From assembly GCF_012910955.1 (NCBI RefSeq), contig NZ_WTVQ01000004.1, positions 1-64,000 of the forward strand: DNA of 64,000 bases. Reading direction: 5' to 3'. This document shows, piece after piece, positions 1-9,900 of this stretch. The stretch comes from Aromatoleum diolicum (GTDB lineage Bacteria; Pseudomonadota; Gammaproteobacteria; Burkholderiales; Rhodocyclaceae). The notes below the pieces were generated by a model. The model was not told the origin of the DNA. It saw nothing but the letters and a program-made list of their open reading frames with translations, and did not search any database. Positions within the stretch are counted from its first letter, which is position 1; the number at the start of each line of letters is the position of its first letter. Position numbers and translations under genes: made by a program.

Positions 1-1
1 C

Positions 2-922
2 GTCGTGGCGGCGCTTGCGGACAGCATTTACGTCGTGATCGTCGGTCGCGTGCTGCAGGGGGCGGGGGCGATCTCCGCGGCGGTGACGGCACTTGCGGCC
101 GACCTGACTCGCGACCAGCATCGCACCAAGGTGATGGCCATGATCGGCTCCAGCATCGGTCTGGTGTTCGCGGCCTCGATGGTTGCGGCGCCGCTACTGT
201 ATGCCGCGATCGGCATGGGGGGCATCTTCTGGCTGACGGCCGGTCTGGCATTCGCGGCGATCGGCGTGGTGGTGTATGTGGTGCCGGTGGCGCCGCCCGT
301 GCCGCGTGCAAAAGGCGGGCGATTTGCCGATGTGCTGCGCAATGGGCAATTGATGCGGCTCAACGTCGGCGTATTTGTGCTGCATCTGATCCAGACGGCG
401 ATGTGGGTGCTGGTGCCGGCTGCACTGGTCGCGGGCGGCAATCTGCCGTTGCCCGAGCACTGGAAGGTGTATCTGCCGGCAGTGATCGTGTCGTTTGCCG
501 TGATGGTGCCGGCGGTGATTGCGGCCGAGCGGCGCAACAAAATGAAGGCGGTGTTCAATGGCGCGATTGGGCTGCTGCTGGTCGTGCAGATCGGCCTGTA
601 TGCCTTCGGCCAGAGTGTCGTCGCATTGACGCTGTGGCTGACGCTGTTCTTTGTCGCTTTCAACGTGCTTGAAGCGATCCTGCCGTCGTGGATCTCGAAG
701 ATCGCGCCGGCTCACGCCAAGGGTACGGCGCTGGGTATCTACAACACCCTGCAGTCGGTGGGCCTGTTTCTCGGCGGCATGCTCGGTGGCTGGATCGCCC
801 AGAATTTCGGCAGTGCGGCGGTGAATCTTGTCTGCGCATTGCTTGCTTTGACCTGGCTGCTGCTTGCAGCCTCCATGAACCCGCCCGCCCGCCGTGTCAC
901 GCCGGCCGCGGCGGCGCACTAA
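2..922 (+). CDS. MFS transporter, C-terminal part (5' end outside window)
   Basis: Membrane transporter of the major facilitator superfamily, probably a proton-driven exporter of small molecules in the inner membrane; the substrate cannot be told. The reading frame is open to the left edge, so this is only the last ~306 residues, whereas the family usually has about 400. Hydrophobic helices fill the whole product, and there is a polar, basic loop near the middle (residues ~95-115, with RAKGGRF) as expected between the two six-helix bundles. The [20 protein letters not shown] helix and the glycine-rich helix [17 protein letters not shown] near the end are typical of MFS carriers. It ends 22 bases before ssb, so the two may be co-transcribed. 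Confidence 0.85.
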   Translation, partial: VVAALADSIYVVIVGRVLQGAGAISAAVTALAADLTRDQHRTKVMAMIGSSIGLVFAASMVAAPLLYAAIGMGGIFWLTAGLAFAAIGVVVYVVPVAPPVPRAKGGRFADVLRNGQLMRLNVGVFVLHLIQTAMWVLVPAALVAGGNLPLPEHWKVYLPAVIVSFAVMVPAVIAAERRNKMKAVFNGAIGLLLVVQIGLYAFGQSVVALTLWLTLFFVAFNVLEAILPSWISKIAPAHAKGTALGIYNTLQSVGLFLGGMLGGWIAQNFGSAAVNLVCALLALTWLLLAASMNPPARRVTPAAAAH

Positions 923-944
923 TCTGATACCCGAGGAGAACCGG

Positions 945-1457
945 ATGGCTTCCCTGAACAAAGTTATTCTGATCGGCAATCTGGGCAAGGACCCGGAAAC
1001 CCGTTACGCGCCCAGCGGTGATGCGATCTGCAACCTTACGATCGCCACCAGCGAGACCTGGAAAGACAAGGCGACTGGCGAGAAGAAGGAACAGACGGAG
1101 TGGCATCGTGTCGTGTTCTTCGGCCGGCTGGCAGAGATCGCCGCGCAATACCTGCGCAAGGGCAGCCAGGTGTACGTCGAAGGGCGTCTGCAGACGCGCA
1201 AGTGGCAGGACAAGGACGGGCAGGACCGCTATACGACCGAGATCCGTGCCGACGAGATGAAGATGCTCGGCTCGCGCCAAGGGGCGGGCGGCGGTGATGC
1301 GCCGATGCGCCAGTATGAGGGTGGTGGTGGCTACGATGCAGCGCCGGCACAGGCGCAGGCCCCGGCGCGGCAGGCGCCGCAGCAGCCGGCCGCGCCGAAG
1401 GCTCCGAGTCAGTCGGGCGGTGGTTTCGGGGATTTTGACGACGACATCCCGTTCTGA
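945..1457 (+). CDS. ssb: Single-stranded DNA-binding protein SSB
   Basis: Binds single-stranded DNA as a tetramer during replication, repair and recombination. The product has 170 residues. It opens with [18 protein letters not shown], the classic start of the bacterial SSB OB fold, which runs to about residue 110. A glycine-, proline-, alanine- and glutamine-rich linker follows, and the protein ends in the acidic tip DFDDDIPF that docks replication and repair partners. The start at 945 is chosen over an in-frame upstream start because a GAGGAGAA ribosome site lies just before it and the family begins there. A hairpin terminator follows the stop. Confidence 0.98.
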   Translation: MASLNKVILIGNLGKDPETRYAPSGDAICNLTIATSETWKDKATGEKKEQTEWHRVVFFGRLAEIAAQYLRKGSQVYVEGRLQTRKWQDKDGQDRYTTEIRADEMKMLGSRQGAGGGDAPMRQYEGGGGYDAAPAQAQAPARQAPQQPAAPKAPSQSGGGFGDFDDDIPF

Positions 1458-1485
1458 CGCGCAGCTAAGGTCGCAGATGTAGAGT

Positions 1486-1512
1486 AAAGGCCCGCCGCTG
1501 TGCGGGCTTTTC
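1486..1512 (+). terminator. Rho-independent terminator after ssb
   Basis: An inverted repeat (AAAGGCCCGC ... GCGGGCTTTT) with a short loop, closed by a T run, lies about 30 bases after the ssb stop. Because the next gene is on the opposite strand and converges, the A/T-flanked hairpin may stop transcription from both sides. Confidence 0.8.
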
Positions 1513-1535
1513 ATTTGGCGGGAGTCCTCGGCGCT

Positions 1536-2693
1536 CTACACGCGACGTGTGTGCAGTGCGCGTTGCATTCGCTGTAGTGCTTCGTTCAGCAGCGCGCGTG
1601 GGCAGCCGAAATTAAGGCGCACGAAACCGGGCATGCTGAAGGGCGTGCCGTCGGACAGGCCCACGCCGGCAGTCTCGAAAAACTTCACCGGCTCGTCGAG
1701 GCCCGCGTCGCGGCAGTCGATCCATGCGAGGTAGGTCGCTTCGGGCGGGGTGGCACAGAGTCCAGGCATGGTGGCGACGGCGTCGATCACCAGATCGCGG
1801 TTGTGGCGCAGGTAATCGAGCAGCGCCGCACGCCAGGGGCCGCCGTCGCGGTAGGCGGCTTCGGTGGCGACCATGCCGAGCACGTTGGGGTGCGGCACGA
1901 TGCCGCGCATCGCGTGACGAAAGCGCTGGCGCAGTTTGCGGTCGGGGATGATCGCGAAGGCGCAGTACAGCGCGGGGATGTTCCAGGTTTTCGACGGGGC
2001 CATCAGCGTGATGCTGCGGCGGGCTGTCGACGCGTCGAGTGCGGCGATCGGGATGTGCGGCGTGGCGGGATCGAGCACCAGTCCGCAGTGGATTTCGTCC
2101 GAGCAGATGGCGAGGTCGTGGCGTGCCGCGAGTCCGGCGATCCACTCGAGTTCATCGCGGTCAAATACGCGACCGACCGGGTTGTGCGGGTTGCACAGCA
2201 TCAGCAGGCGGGTGCGCGGGCTTATCGCGGCCTCGACGGCGCTGCGGTTCCAGCCCCAGCGTCCGTCGGCAAGTGTCAGCGGGTGGGTGACGAGGCGGCG
2301 TTCGCTGTTGGCGGGGGCGGTGAGGAACGGCGGATAGACCGGCGTGGCGGTGAATACTTCGTCGCCGGCTTCGCCGGTGGCGCGGCAAGCGAGGTTGAAG
2401 CCGGTGACGACGCCGGGCAGCCACACCAGCCAGTCCGCTCCGATGTGCCACGCATGGTCGCGGGCGACGCCTTCGACGACCGCGTCGATGAGTCCGGGCC
2501 AGGCATCGGTATAGCCGAATACGCCGTGGTCGATGCGCCGGTGCAGGGCGTCGATCACCGCCGGCGGGGCGGCGAAGTCCATGTCGGCGACCCACAGCGG
2601 CAGGACATCAAGACCTGCATAGCGCCCCCACTTCTCGCCGGGCATGAGGCTGCGATCGGGGACCTTGTCGAAGTCGAATGAAGCGTGGGGCAT
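1536..2693 (-). CDS. MalY/PatB-type PLP-dependent C-S lyase / aminotransferase
   Basis: Pyridoxal-phosphate fold type I enzyme of the MalY/PatB group, whose members mostly act as cystathionine beta-lyases cleaving C-S bonds. The product has 385 residues, usual for the family. Visible landmarks are PLWVADMDF near residue 32, where MalY/PatB proteins have a conserved WVADMDF-type stretch; CNPHNPVG at ~167; SDEIH at ~198; and SKTWN, whose lysine (~K235) should bind the cofactor. Neighbouring genes converge or diverge, so it appears to be a single gene. The exact substrate (cystathionine, cysteine S-conjugate or other) is not decidable from sequence alone. Confidence 0.85.
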   Translation of the reverse strand: MPHASFDFDKVPDRSLMPGEKWGRYAGLDVLPLWVADMDFAAPPAVIDALHRRIDHGVFGYTDAWPGLIDAVVEGVARDHAWHIGADWLVWLPGVVTGFNLACRATGEAGDEVFTATPVYPPFLTAPANSERRLVTHPLTLADGRWGWNRSAVEAAISPRTRLLMLCNPHNPVGRVFDRDELEWIAGLAARHDLAICSDEIHCGLVLDPATPHIPIAALDASTARRSITLMAPSKTWNIPALYCAFAIIPDRKLRQRFRHAMRGIVPHPNVLGMVATEAAYRDGGPWRAALLDYLRHNRDLVIDAVATMPGLCATPPEATYLAWIDCRDAGLDEPVKFFETAGVGLSDGTPFSMPGFVRLNFGCPRALLNEALQRMQRALHTRRV

Positions 2694-2806
2694 GCGTCAA
2701 TTCCTTGTTGTTGCCGTGTGCAAGTTCGGTGGCCTAGCCGGGCGATATTGACGTGCGAGGGATACAATTAACAAAAATTACTCGCTCCTGTCGGAGGAAC
2801 ACAATC

Positions 2807-3772
2807 GTGCAACACCTGACCGCCCACCCGGACGGAATTCTCGCGGTGGACTCCGGTTATTGCCGGCCCGGATTGGCGGCGATCCATCTCATCATCCATC
2901 ACGGCCGTGCGGCGGTGGTGGACACCGGCACCAATGCGTCGGCGCCGCAGGTGCTGGCGGCACTGGCTGCAGCGGGCATCGCACCGGAACAGGTGCTGTG
3001 GGTGATTCTGACGCACATCCATCTGGATCATGCCGGCGGCGCGGGCAGCCTGATGTGCGCGTTTCCCAATGCAATGCTGGTGGTTCATCCGCGCGGTGTA
3101 CGCCATATGATCGACCCCGCAAAACTGTGGGAGGGGACTTCCGCAGTGTACGGTGCCGAACGCGCTTTCGCGCTGTATGGCCGGCTTGCCCCGGTTGCGG
3201 CGGAGCGCATCGTCGAGGCAAACGAGGGGCTTGAGCTGGATCTGGCGGGTCGTCGCTTGCGCATTCTGGAGACCCCAGGGCATGCGAAACACCATATCTG
3301 TATCTGGGATGAAACGGCGCGGGCGTTCTTTACCGGGGATGTCTTCGGTCTGTCATATCGGGAGCTGGATGTCGAAGGCCGTGCTTTCGTGTTTCCGACG
3401 ACGACGCCGACACAATTCGATCCGGACGCGCTGCACGCGTCGATCGACCGCCTGATGAGTTTCCATCCCGAAGCGATGTATCTCACGCATTACAGCCGCG
3501 TCACCGAGGTCGAGCGCCTGGCGGCCGACCTGCACCGGCTGATCGATACGCAGGTCGCCGTGGCGCGTGCCGCGCGCGGCGACGGTGTGGCGCGGCATGT
3601 CGAGATCCTTGCCGGATTGGAGCAAATCGTGCGCGAAGAGGCGGAGCGTCAGGGCTGGTGCCTGACTGAGGATGAGATATTCGAGGTGCTGCGTACGGAC
3701 CTTGAGCTCAATGCGCAGGGGCTGGGGATCTGGCTGGATGACTGCGCGCTGCGTGAACTGACGTCGGCCTGA
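2807..3772 (+). CDS. MBL-fold metallo-hydrolase
   Basis: Metallo-beta-lactamase-fold hydrolase of 321 residues; the fold includes glyoxalase II, lactonases and many thioester or phosphodiester hydrolases. The metal-binding motif HIHLDH is at residues ~70-75, followed by ETPGHAKHH and FFTGDVFG, which supply the later histidine and bridging aspartate. The C-terminal ~100 residues are alpha-helical and lack a recognisable extra domain. GTG at 2807 is preferred to the in-frame start at 2753 because a GGAGG site (2793-2797) precedes it and the homologous fold begins right after. Divergent from the PatB-like gene; the substrate is unknown. Confidence 0.85.
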   Translation: MQHLTAHPDGILAVDSGYCRPGLAAIHLIIHHGRAAVVDTGTNASAPQVLAALAAAGIAPEQVLWVILTHIHLDHAGGAGSLMCAFPNAMLVVHPRGVRHMIDPAKLWEGTSAVYGAERAFALYGRLAPVAAERIVEANEGLELDLAGRRLRILETPGHAKHHICIWDETARAFFTGDVFGLSYRELDVEGRAFVFPTTTPTQFDPDALHASIDRLMSFHPEAMYLTHYSRVTEVERLAADLHRLIDTQVAVARAARGDGVARHVEILAGLEQIVREEAERQGWCLTEDEIFEVLRTDLELNAQGLGIWLDDCALRELTSA

Positions 3773-3809
3773 GCCCGCCTGGGCGTACCACTGGGGGGCT
3801 GTGCGGGCG

Positions 3810-4481
3810 TCATTGTGTCGGCGCGGGCTCCGGTTGCGCATTGAGTGCCTGATACTTTTCGCGCGCGACGATGTCGCCCTGCTGCGCCGCCTGGAGATAC
3901 CAGTGGGCCGCTTGCTGCACGTCGGCTGCGACGCCGTCGCCGGCCTCGTACATGGATCCGATGATGTACTGCGCGCCGACATGGCCGCTGCGTGCGGCGG
4001 CGAGGTACCAGCGTGCCGCCGCTGCGTAGTCGCGTGCAACGCCCTGGCCGACGAAGTACATCGAAGCCAGGCTGATTTGGGCTTCGGTGTGGCCTTGTTC
4101 GGCGGCGCGGCGATACCATTCGGCTGCAGTCGGCAGTGATTTTTTTACGCCGTTGCCATGGTCATAAAGCAGGGCCAGATTGAATTGCGCCTGCGACAGG
4201 CCGGCGGTGGCCGCACGTCGCAGCCAACGCCACGCGGCATCGGGTTCCGCGTCGGTGGTTTCCTTGCGATACAGCATCATTGCGAGATTGAATTGCGCGA
4301 GGCGATTGCCAGCGCGCGCAGCGCGCTCGAACAGGCGTGCGGCTTCGTCGAGGCGGCCCGCCTCATAGGCTCCGACCGCATTTTCCGCGAGCACTGCAGG
4401 GGGCGTGCTTTCCGCCCGGACGGGGGTGATGACGGCCAACAGTCCAACGCAGAGTAAGGCTCGGTAAGCCGTGCGGCGCAT
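3810..4481 (-). CDS. Exported Sel1-like (TPR) repeat protein
   Basis: A 223-residue protein that should be secreted to the periplasm: it starts MRRTAYRALLCVGLLAVI..., a signal peptide likely cut near VRA-ES. The rest is a row of Sel1-like helical repeats (about 36 residues each) with the signature A..WY..AA..G...AQ seen four or five times, for example AAEWYRRAAEQGHTEAQ. Such repeats mediate protein contacts; no enzyme motif is present. The start at 4481 has a GGGAGGA site just before it, while the longer open frame upstream covers the divergent tcdA gene in antisense and lacks this signal. Confidence 0.85.
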   Translation of the reverse strand: MRRTAYRALLCVGLLAVITPVRAESTPPAVLAENAVGAYEAGRLDEAARLFERAARAGNRLAQFNLAMMLYRKETTDAEPDAAWRWLRRAATAGLSQAQFNLALLYDHGNGVKKSLPTAAEWYRRAAEQGHTEAQISLASMYFVGQGVARDYAAAARWYLAAARSGHVGAQYIIGSMYEAGDGVAADVQQAAHWYLQAAQQGDIVAREKYQALNAQPEPAPTQ

Positions 4482-4583
4482 TGTGGATCCTCCCTTCGCA
4501 CCGTTGGAGCGAAGGTGCGCGGCGGAGTTCAGCGGGCCCGCGCTGCGGTAACATCCAGCCTTCTTCATATTGCTGCGGATTCC

Positions 4584-5405
4584 ATGTCCGGCCTGAGCAT
4601 CGAAACCACTGCCGACGTCGACCGCGAGCGGCGTTTTGGCGGCATCGCCCGTCTGTACGGCGCGGCGGCGCCGACCCGGCTCGAGCGTGCGCACGCGTGC
4701 GTGATCGGCGTTGGCGGCGTCGGCTCGTGGATTGCCGAAGCGCTTGCGCGCAGTGGTGTCGGGCAGATCACGCTGATCGACCTCGACCACGTCGCCGAGT
4801 CCAACATCAATCGCCAGATCCATGCCCTCGATCCGACACTCGGGCAGGCCAAGGTGCTCGCGATGGCCGAGCGCATCCGCGCAATCAATCCGCATGCACA
4901 CGTCGCGACCGTCGAGGACTTCGTCACGCCCGACAACGCTGATGAATTGCTGCGGGATTTCGACGTCGTTGTCGATGCGATCGACAACGTGCGGGCGAAA
5001 GTGGCGATCGTGCTGGTGTGCAAGCGACGTCGCATTCCGCTGATTGTCGCCGGCGGAGCGGGTGGCAAGACCGATCCGGCGAAGATCCGCGTCGATGACC
5101 TGTCACGAACCGAGCAGGATCCGTTGCTCGCGAAGGTGCGCAAGCGGCTGCGCGCCGAACATGGCTTCCCGCGCAATCCGAAACGCCCGTTCGGTATCGA
5201 GGCGGTGTACTCGTGCGAGCCGCTGCGCCTCGACGACCTCGCCTGCGATCTGCCGCACGGGCCGCAGGGGCTCGCCTGCGCGGGTTACGGGTCGAGCGTG
5301 GCGGTGACGGCGAGCGTCGGCATGTTCGCGGCGGCGCGTGCGATCGAACGTCTGCTCGCGGCGCCGGTCGACGCGAGTCCTGATCCTGTCGAGACGCAAG
5401 CATGA
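4584..5405 (+). CDS. tcdA: tRNA threonylcarbamoyladenosine dehydratase TcdA (CsdL)
   Basis: E1-like (ThiF/MoeB superfamily) ATP-dependent enzyme that converts t6A at position 37 of ANN-decoding tRNAs to its cyclic form. The product has 273 residues. FGGIARLYG at the N-terminus and the nucleotide-binding loop GVGGVGSW (~42-49) are diagnostic, followed by DLDHVAESNINRQ and VDAIDNVRAK, as in E. coli CsdL. The ATG at 4584 is taken as start because the conserved region begins ~16 residues later; an in-frame upstream start would overlap the divergent promoter. The stop overlaps the next start (ATGA), so the downstream chelatase gene is translationally coupled. Confidence 0.93.
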   Translation: MSGLSIETTADVDRERRFGGIARLYGAAAPTRLERAHACVIGVGGVGSWIAEALARSGVGQITLIDLDHVAESNINRQIHALDPTLGQAKVLAMAERIRAINPHAHVATVEDFVTPDNADELLRDFDVVVDAIDNVRAKVAIVLVCKRRRIPLIVAGGAGGKTDPAKIRVDDLSRTEQDPLLAKVRKRLRAEHGFPRNPKRPFGIEAVYSCEPLRLDDLACDLPHGPQGLACAGYGSSVAVTASVGMFAAARAIERLLAAPVDASPDPVETQA

Positions 5406-5788
5406 ATGATAAAAACGCCGTGGTGCTGTTTGGACATGGGGCGCGCGACCCCGAGTGGGCGCGGCCGATGCAGCGCACGCGCGAGCGCCTGCTGGCCCTG
5501 GCGCCGGACCTGCAGGTCGAACTCGCCTTCCTCGAATTCATGCAGCCGACGCTCGAAGGCGTGATCGACAAGCTGACGACACAGGGGGTGCGGCGGATAG
5601 CCGTGGTGCCAATGTTCATCGCGCAAGGCGGCCACCTCAAGAGCGACGTGCCGAAGCTGGTCGCCGAGGCGCGCGCGCGCCATCCCGAATGCGAGATCGT
5701 ACAGGCGCTTGCGGTGGGGGAAGCCGACAGCGTAATCGCGGCCATGGCTGCGTACGCGCACCGCTGTGTCACCGCCCCCTTAACCTGA
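5402..5788 (+). CDS. CbiX-like sirohydrochlorin chelatase (short form)
   Basis: Short (128-residue) class II chelatase of the CbiX/SirB type, which inserts Co2+ or Fe2+ into sirohydrochlorin for cobalamin or siroheme synthesis. The family hallmark LFGHGARDP with His12 is at the N-terminus, and a second putative metal ligand lies in PMFIAQGGHLKSDVP (His78). The length matches the single-domain CbiXS proteins that work as dimers. It overlaps tcdA by four bases and is probably translated from the same mRNA, although no functional link between the two products is obvious. Metal preference cannot be read from sequence. Confidence 0.85.
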   Translation: MNDKNAVVLFGHGARDPEWARPMQRTRERLLALAPDLQVELAFLEFMQPTLEGVIDKLTTQGVRRIAVVPMFIAQGGHLKSDVPKLVAEARARHPECEIVQALAVGEADSVIAAMAAYAHRCVTAPLT

Positions 5789-5808
5789 GGAGTGAGCATT
5801 CCGGGGTG

Positions 5809-5836
5809 TTGACTTGCATGAATATTAGAATAAACT
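5809..5836 (+). promoter_or_regulatory. Sigma-70-like promoter of the RND operon
   Basis: TTGACT (5809-5814) and TAAACT (5831-5836) are spaced by 16 bases, a good -35/-10 pair. The expected transcription start is then about 5842-5844, at the MFP start codon, so the mRNA may be leaderless. The promoter is embedded in the palindrome annotated next. Prediction by eye only. Confidence 0.5.
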
Positions 5837-5846
5837 GATATTCATG
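5817..5846 (+). promoter_or_regulatory. AT-rich palindromic operator overlapping the start codon
   Basis: A perfect inverted repeat, CATGAATAT (5817-5825) and ATATTCATG (5838-5846), with a 12-base spacer. The last three bases of the right arm are the ATG of the MFP gene, and the -10 element lies in the spacer, so a bound repressor would block RNA polymerase. The ATATTC/GAATAT half-sites resemble operators of ArsR-family sulfide or persulfide sensors (BigR, SqrR, YgaV), which fits the DUF2892 gene in this operon. The regulator identity is inference; no arsR gene is nearby. Confidence 0.6.
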
Positions 5847-6902
5847 TGTAAATATTCCATCATCCGATTCGTGTTGCCATCGCTCGCGCTGGCACTTGCC
5901 GGCATGGCGCAGGCACAGGTGCCGACCCAGCGCGTCGAGGCGCGTGCGGTCGCATTGACGCATCCGGCAGAGGCCACGCTCGAAGCCGTACATCAGGCGA
6001 CGCTGGCGGCGCAGGTGCCGGGGCGCATCGTCGCATTGAACGTCGATGCGGGCGATCGCGTGGTGAAAGGCGACGTGCTGCTGCGTATCGATGCGGCCGA
6101 AGCCAGCCAGGCAGTCGCCGGTGCTGAAGCCGGGGTCGCGCAGGCGCAGGCCAATCAGATCAATGCGAAGGCGGCCTACGAGCGCACGCGCAGTCTTGTC
6201 GAACGCAAGTTTGTCAGCCGGTCGGCGCTCGATCAGGCGAAGGCGGCCTTCGATGCGGCCGAGGCGCAGCTGCGCGCGGCGCGTGCGGGGCGTGGTCAGG
6301 CAGCGACGGCGCAGGGCTATACGACGATCCTCGCGCCGATGACCGGGCTGGTCGCGGCGCGCCATGTCGAGCAAGGCGAGATGGCCCAGCCGGGCCGGCA
6401 GCTGGTCACGGTGTATGACCCGGCTGCGATGCGTGCGGTGGTCGACGTGCCGCAGCAGCGCCTCGGTGGACTTGCCGACGGGCAGCTGAAGGCTCGCATC
6501 GAGTTGCCGGAGTCCGGCCGCTGGTTCGACGCGGCGGGCGTCACGGTGCTGCCGGCGGCCGATCCGCGTACCCACACCGTGCGCGTGCGCGTCGATCTGC
6601 CGGCGAATGCCGAAGGGCTGGTGCCGGGCATGTTCGCGCGCGTGCATTTCACCACCGGCGAAGGCTCGCGCATCGCAGTGCCGGCCACGGCCATCCTGCG
6701 TCGTGGCGAAATCACCGGCGTGTATGTCGCCGACGGCAAGGGGGGCTTCGGTCTGCGCCAGATCCGTGCCGGCGAACCGCTCGCCGACGGCAGCGTCGAG
6801 GTGCTCGCAGGGCTCGGCGGTGGCGAGGACATTGCGCTCGATCCGGTGCAGGCGGGCATCGCGGCCCGGGCTGCCCGGACCGCGGCCGCGGCCGCGCGCT
6901 GA
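5844..6902 (+). CDS. RND efflux periplasmic adaptor (MFP subunit)
   Basis: Membrane fusion protein of a three-component RND efflux pump, anchoring or lining the periplasm between pump and outer membrane channel. It has 352 residues with an N-terminal signal sequence ending near GMAQA-Q. The barrel-sandwich half motif PGRIVALNVDAGDRVVKGD is followed by an alpha-helical hairpin rich in Ala and Gln (~85-150), then the second lipoyl half (YTTILAPMTGLVAARHVEQGE), and a C-terminal beta-barrel. No Shine-Dalgarno site precedes ATG 5844, consistent with a leaderless message; a later GTG start would destroy the signal peptide. First gene of the operon with the pump and DUF2892 genes. Confidence 0.88.
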   Translation: MCKYSIIRFVLPSLALALAGMAQAQVPTQRVEARAVALTHPAEATLEAVHQATLAAQVPGRIVALNVDAGDRVVKGDVLLRIDAAEASQAVAGAEAGVAQAQANQINAKAAYERTRSLVERKFVSRSALDQAKAAFDAAEAQLRAARAGRGQAATAQGYTTILAPMTGLVAARHVEQGEMAQPGRQLVTVYDPAAMRAVVDVPQQRLGGLADGQLKARIELPESGRWFDAAGVTVLPAADPRTHTVRVRVDLPANAEGLVPGMFARVHFTTGEGSRIAVPATAILRRGEITGVYVADGKGGFGLRQIRAGEPLADGSVEVLAGLGGGEDIALDPVQAGIAARAARTAAAAAR

Positions 6903-6913
6903 CGGGGGCGATC

Positions 6914-9900
6914 ATGAGCACTCCGCTAGGCATCTCCGGCCGCATCGCCGGCGCCTTCCAGCGCAACGCGCTGACCCCGCTGCTGGCGCTGATCCTGCTT
7001 TTGCTGGGGGTGTTCGCGACGCTGATCACGCCCAAGGAGGAAGAGCCGCAGATCGACGTGACGATGGCGAACGTGCTGGTGCCCTTCCCGGGCGCGTCGG
7101 CGCGCGACGTCGAGGCGCTGGTCGCGCGGCCGGCCGAGCAGGTGTTGTCGCGCATGGCCGGCGTCGAGCACGTGTACTCGGTGTCGCGCCCCGGCATGGC
7201 GGTGATCACGGTGCAGTTCGAGGTCGGCGTGCCGAACCAGGACGCGCTGGTCAAGCTGTACGACACGATCCACTCCAACAAGGACTGGCTGAGCCCGCAA
7301 CTGGGCGTCGGCGAACCCATCGTCAAGCCGAAGGGCATCGACGACGTGCCGATCGTCAGCCTGACCTTCTGGACCGCCGACCCCGAGCGCGCCGGCTTCG
7401 ACATGCAGCAGGTGTCGCGCGCGGTCGAACTGGAGCTGAAACGAGTTGACGGCACGCGCGACGTGACGACCATCGGCGGTCCCGGTCACGTGGTCCGCGT
7501 GCTGATGGACACGCAGCGCATGAACGCGCATGGCGTGACCGCGCAGGACACGCGCGCGGCGCTGCAGCTCGCGAACGCGTCGCAGCCGGCCGGCAACCTC
7601 GTCGCCGGCAACCGCGAGGTGCTGGTGCAGACCGGCACCTACCTGGAGTCGGCGGATGACGTGCGCAGTCTCGTCGTCGGCGTCGCCGGCGGCAAGCCGG
7701 TGTTCATGCGCGACGTCGCGCGCGTCGAGGATGGCCCCGATCAGCCTTCGCAGTACGTGTGGTTCGGCACCGGCGCGGCCGCAGCGCAGGCGGGGATTGC
7801 GGAAGCCGGCGTGTTCCCGGCGGTGACGCTGGCAATCTCGAAGAAGCCCGGTGCGAACGCCGCCGATGTCGCCAACAATGTTGTCGCGCGTGCCGAGGCA
7901 TTGCGGGGCGAGATCATTCCCGATGGCGTCGAGTTCACGGTCACGCGCAACTACGGCAAGACCGCCAATGACAAGGCGAACACCCTGATCGGCAAGCTCG
8001 TGTTCGCGACCGCCGCGGTGGTGCTGCTGGTGTTCTTCGCGCTCGGCGCGCGCGAGGCGCTGATCGTCGGCGTCGCCGTTGGCCTGACGCTCGCAGCGAC
8101 GCTGTTCGCGTCCTGGGCGTGGGGTTTCACGCTGAACCGGGTGAGTCTCTTCGCGCTGATCTTTTCCATCGGCATCCTCGTCGATGACGCGATCGTCGTC
8201 GTCGAGAACATCCACCGCTGGCACACCCTGGAGCCGGACACGCAACTGTGGCAGCTGATCCCGCGCGCCGTCGATGAGGTCGGCGGGCCGACGATCCTGG
8301 CAACCTTTACGGTGATCGCGGCGCTATTGCCGATGGCCTTCGTCACCGGGCTGATGGGGCCCTACATGAGCCCGATCCCGATCAACGCGTCGATGGGCAT
8401 GTTCATCTCGCTCGCGGTCGCCTTCGTCGTCACGCCGTGGCTCGCGCAGAAGCTGCTGAAGTCGGTCGATGCGCACCACCACGAGGGCGAGGATAAGCTC
8501 ACCGCCAGGCTCGACCGCGTCTTCCGCAAGACGATGACGCCAATGCTCGACCCGCTGAAGGGCGGTCGCGCGCGGCTCAAGCTGTGGCTCGCGGTGCTGG
8601 TGCTGATTGTCGTGTCGGTGGCGCTCCCGGCCGTGCAACTGGTCGTGATGAAGATGCTGCCCTTCGACAACAAGAGCGAGTTCCAGGTCGTGCTCGACAT
8701 GCCGGTGGGCACGCCCGTCGAGGAGACGGCGCGCGTGCTGCGCGCGATCGGCGAGCATCTCGGCGGCGTTGCGGAAGTCAGCGACTGGCAGGCGTATGCG
8801 GGGACGGCGAGCCCGATCAACTTCAACGGCCTGGTGCGCCAGTACTACCTGAGAAGTGCGCCCGAGATGGGTGATGTCCAGGTGAATCTCGTCGACAAGG
8901 CGCATCGTGAGCGCAAGAGCCACGAGATCGCGGTGTCGGTGCGCGACGAAGTCACGCGCATCGCGCTGGCGGCTGGCGGCAACGCCAAGGTCGTCGAGGT
9001 GCCGCCGGGGCCGCCGGTGCTCTCGCCGATCGTCGCCGAAGTGTATGGGCCGGACTACGCCGGGCAGGTTGCCGTCGCGGCCAAGGTGCGTACGGCCTTC
9101 GAGGGCACGGCGGACATCGTCGGCGTCGATGACACCGTCGATGAGGCGGCGCCGAAACTCCTGCTGCGCGTCGATCAGGCGAAGGCGGCGAGGATGGGGG
9201 TCGCGCAGGCCGACATCGTCGAGGTGGTGCGCCTGGGCCTGTCGGGCGAGGACGTCACGCCGATTCACGGCGGCGACAACAAGTACGAGATCCCGGTGCG
9301 CATCCAGTTGCCGCCGGAGCGTCAGTCGAGCGTCGACGCCCTCCTCGCGCTGAAGGTGCGCGCGCGCGACGGCACGCTGGTGTCGGTGTCGGAGCTGGTG
9401 CGTGTGCAGGAGACCGCGCGCGAACAGGTGATCTACCGCAAGGATCTGCTGCCGGTGGTGTATGTGACCGGCGACATGGGTGGGCGGCTCGACTCACCGC
9501 TGTATGGCATGTTCGACATCCGATCGCAGATCAATGGTATGCCGCTCGACGGTGCGGCGGGGCTTGCTGGCACGCTCGGCGAGTGGTTCATCCGCCAGCC
9601 CACCGACCCCTACGCCGGCTACAGCGTGAAGTGGGACGGCGAATGGCAAGTCACATACGAAACTTTTCGCGACATGGGCGCGGCCTATGCGGTTGGGCTG
9701 ATCCTGATCTACCTGCTGGTGGTCGCGCAGTTCCGCAGCTATCTCGCGCCGCTGATCATCATGGCGCCGATTCCGCTGACGATCATCGGCGTGATGCCCG
9801 GCCACGCGCTACTCGGCGCGCAATTCACCGCGACCTCGATGATCGGCATGATCGCGCTCGCCGGCATCATCGTGCGCAACTCGATCCTGCTCGTCGATTT

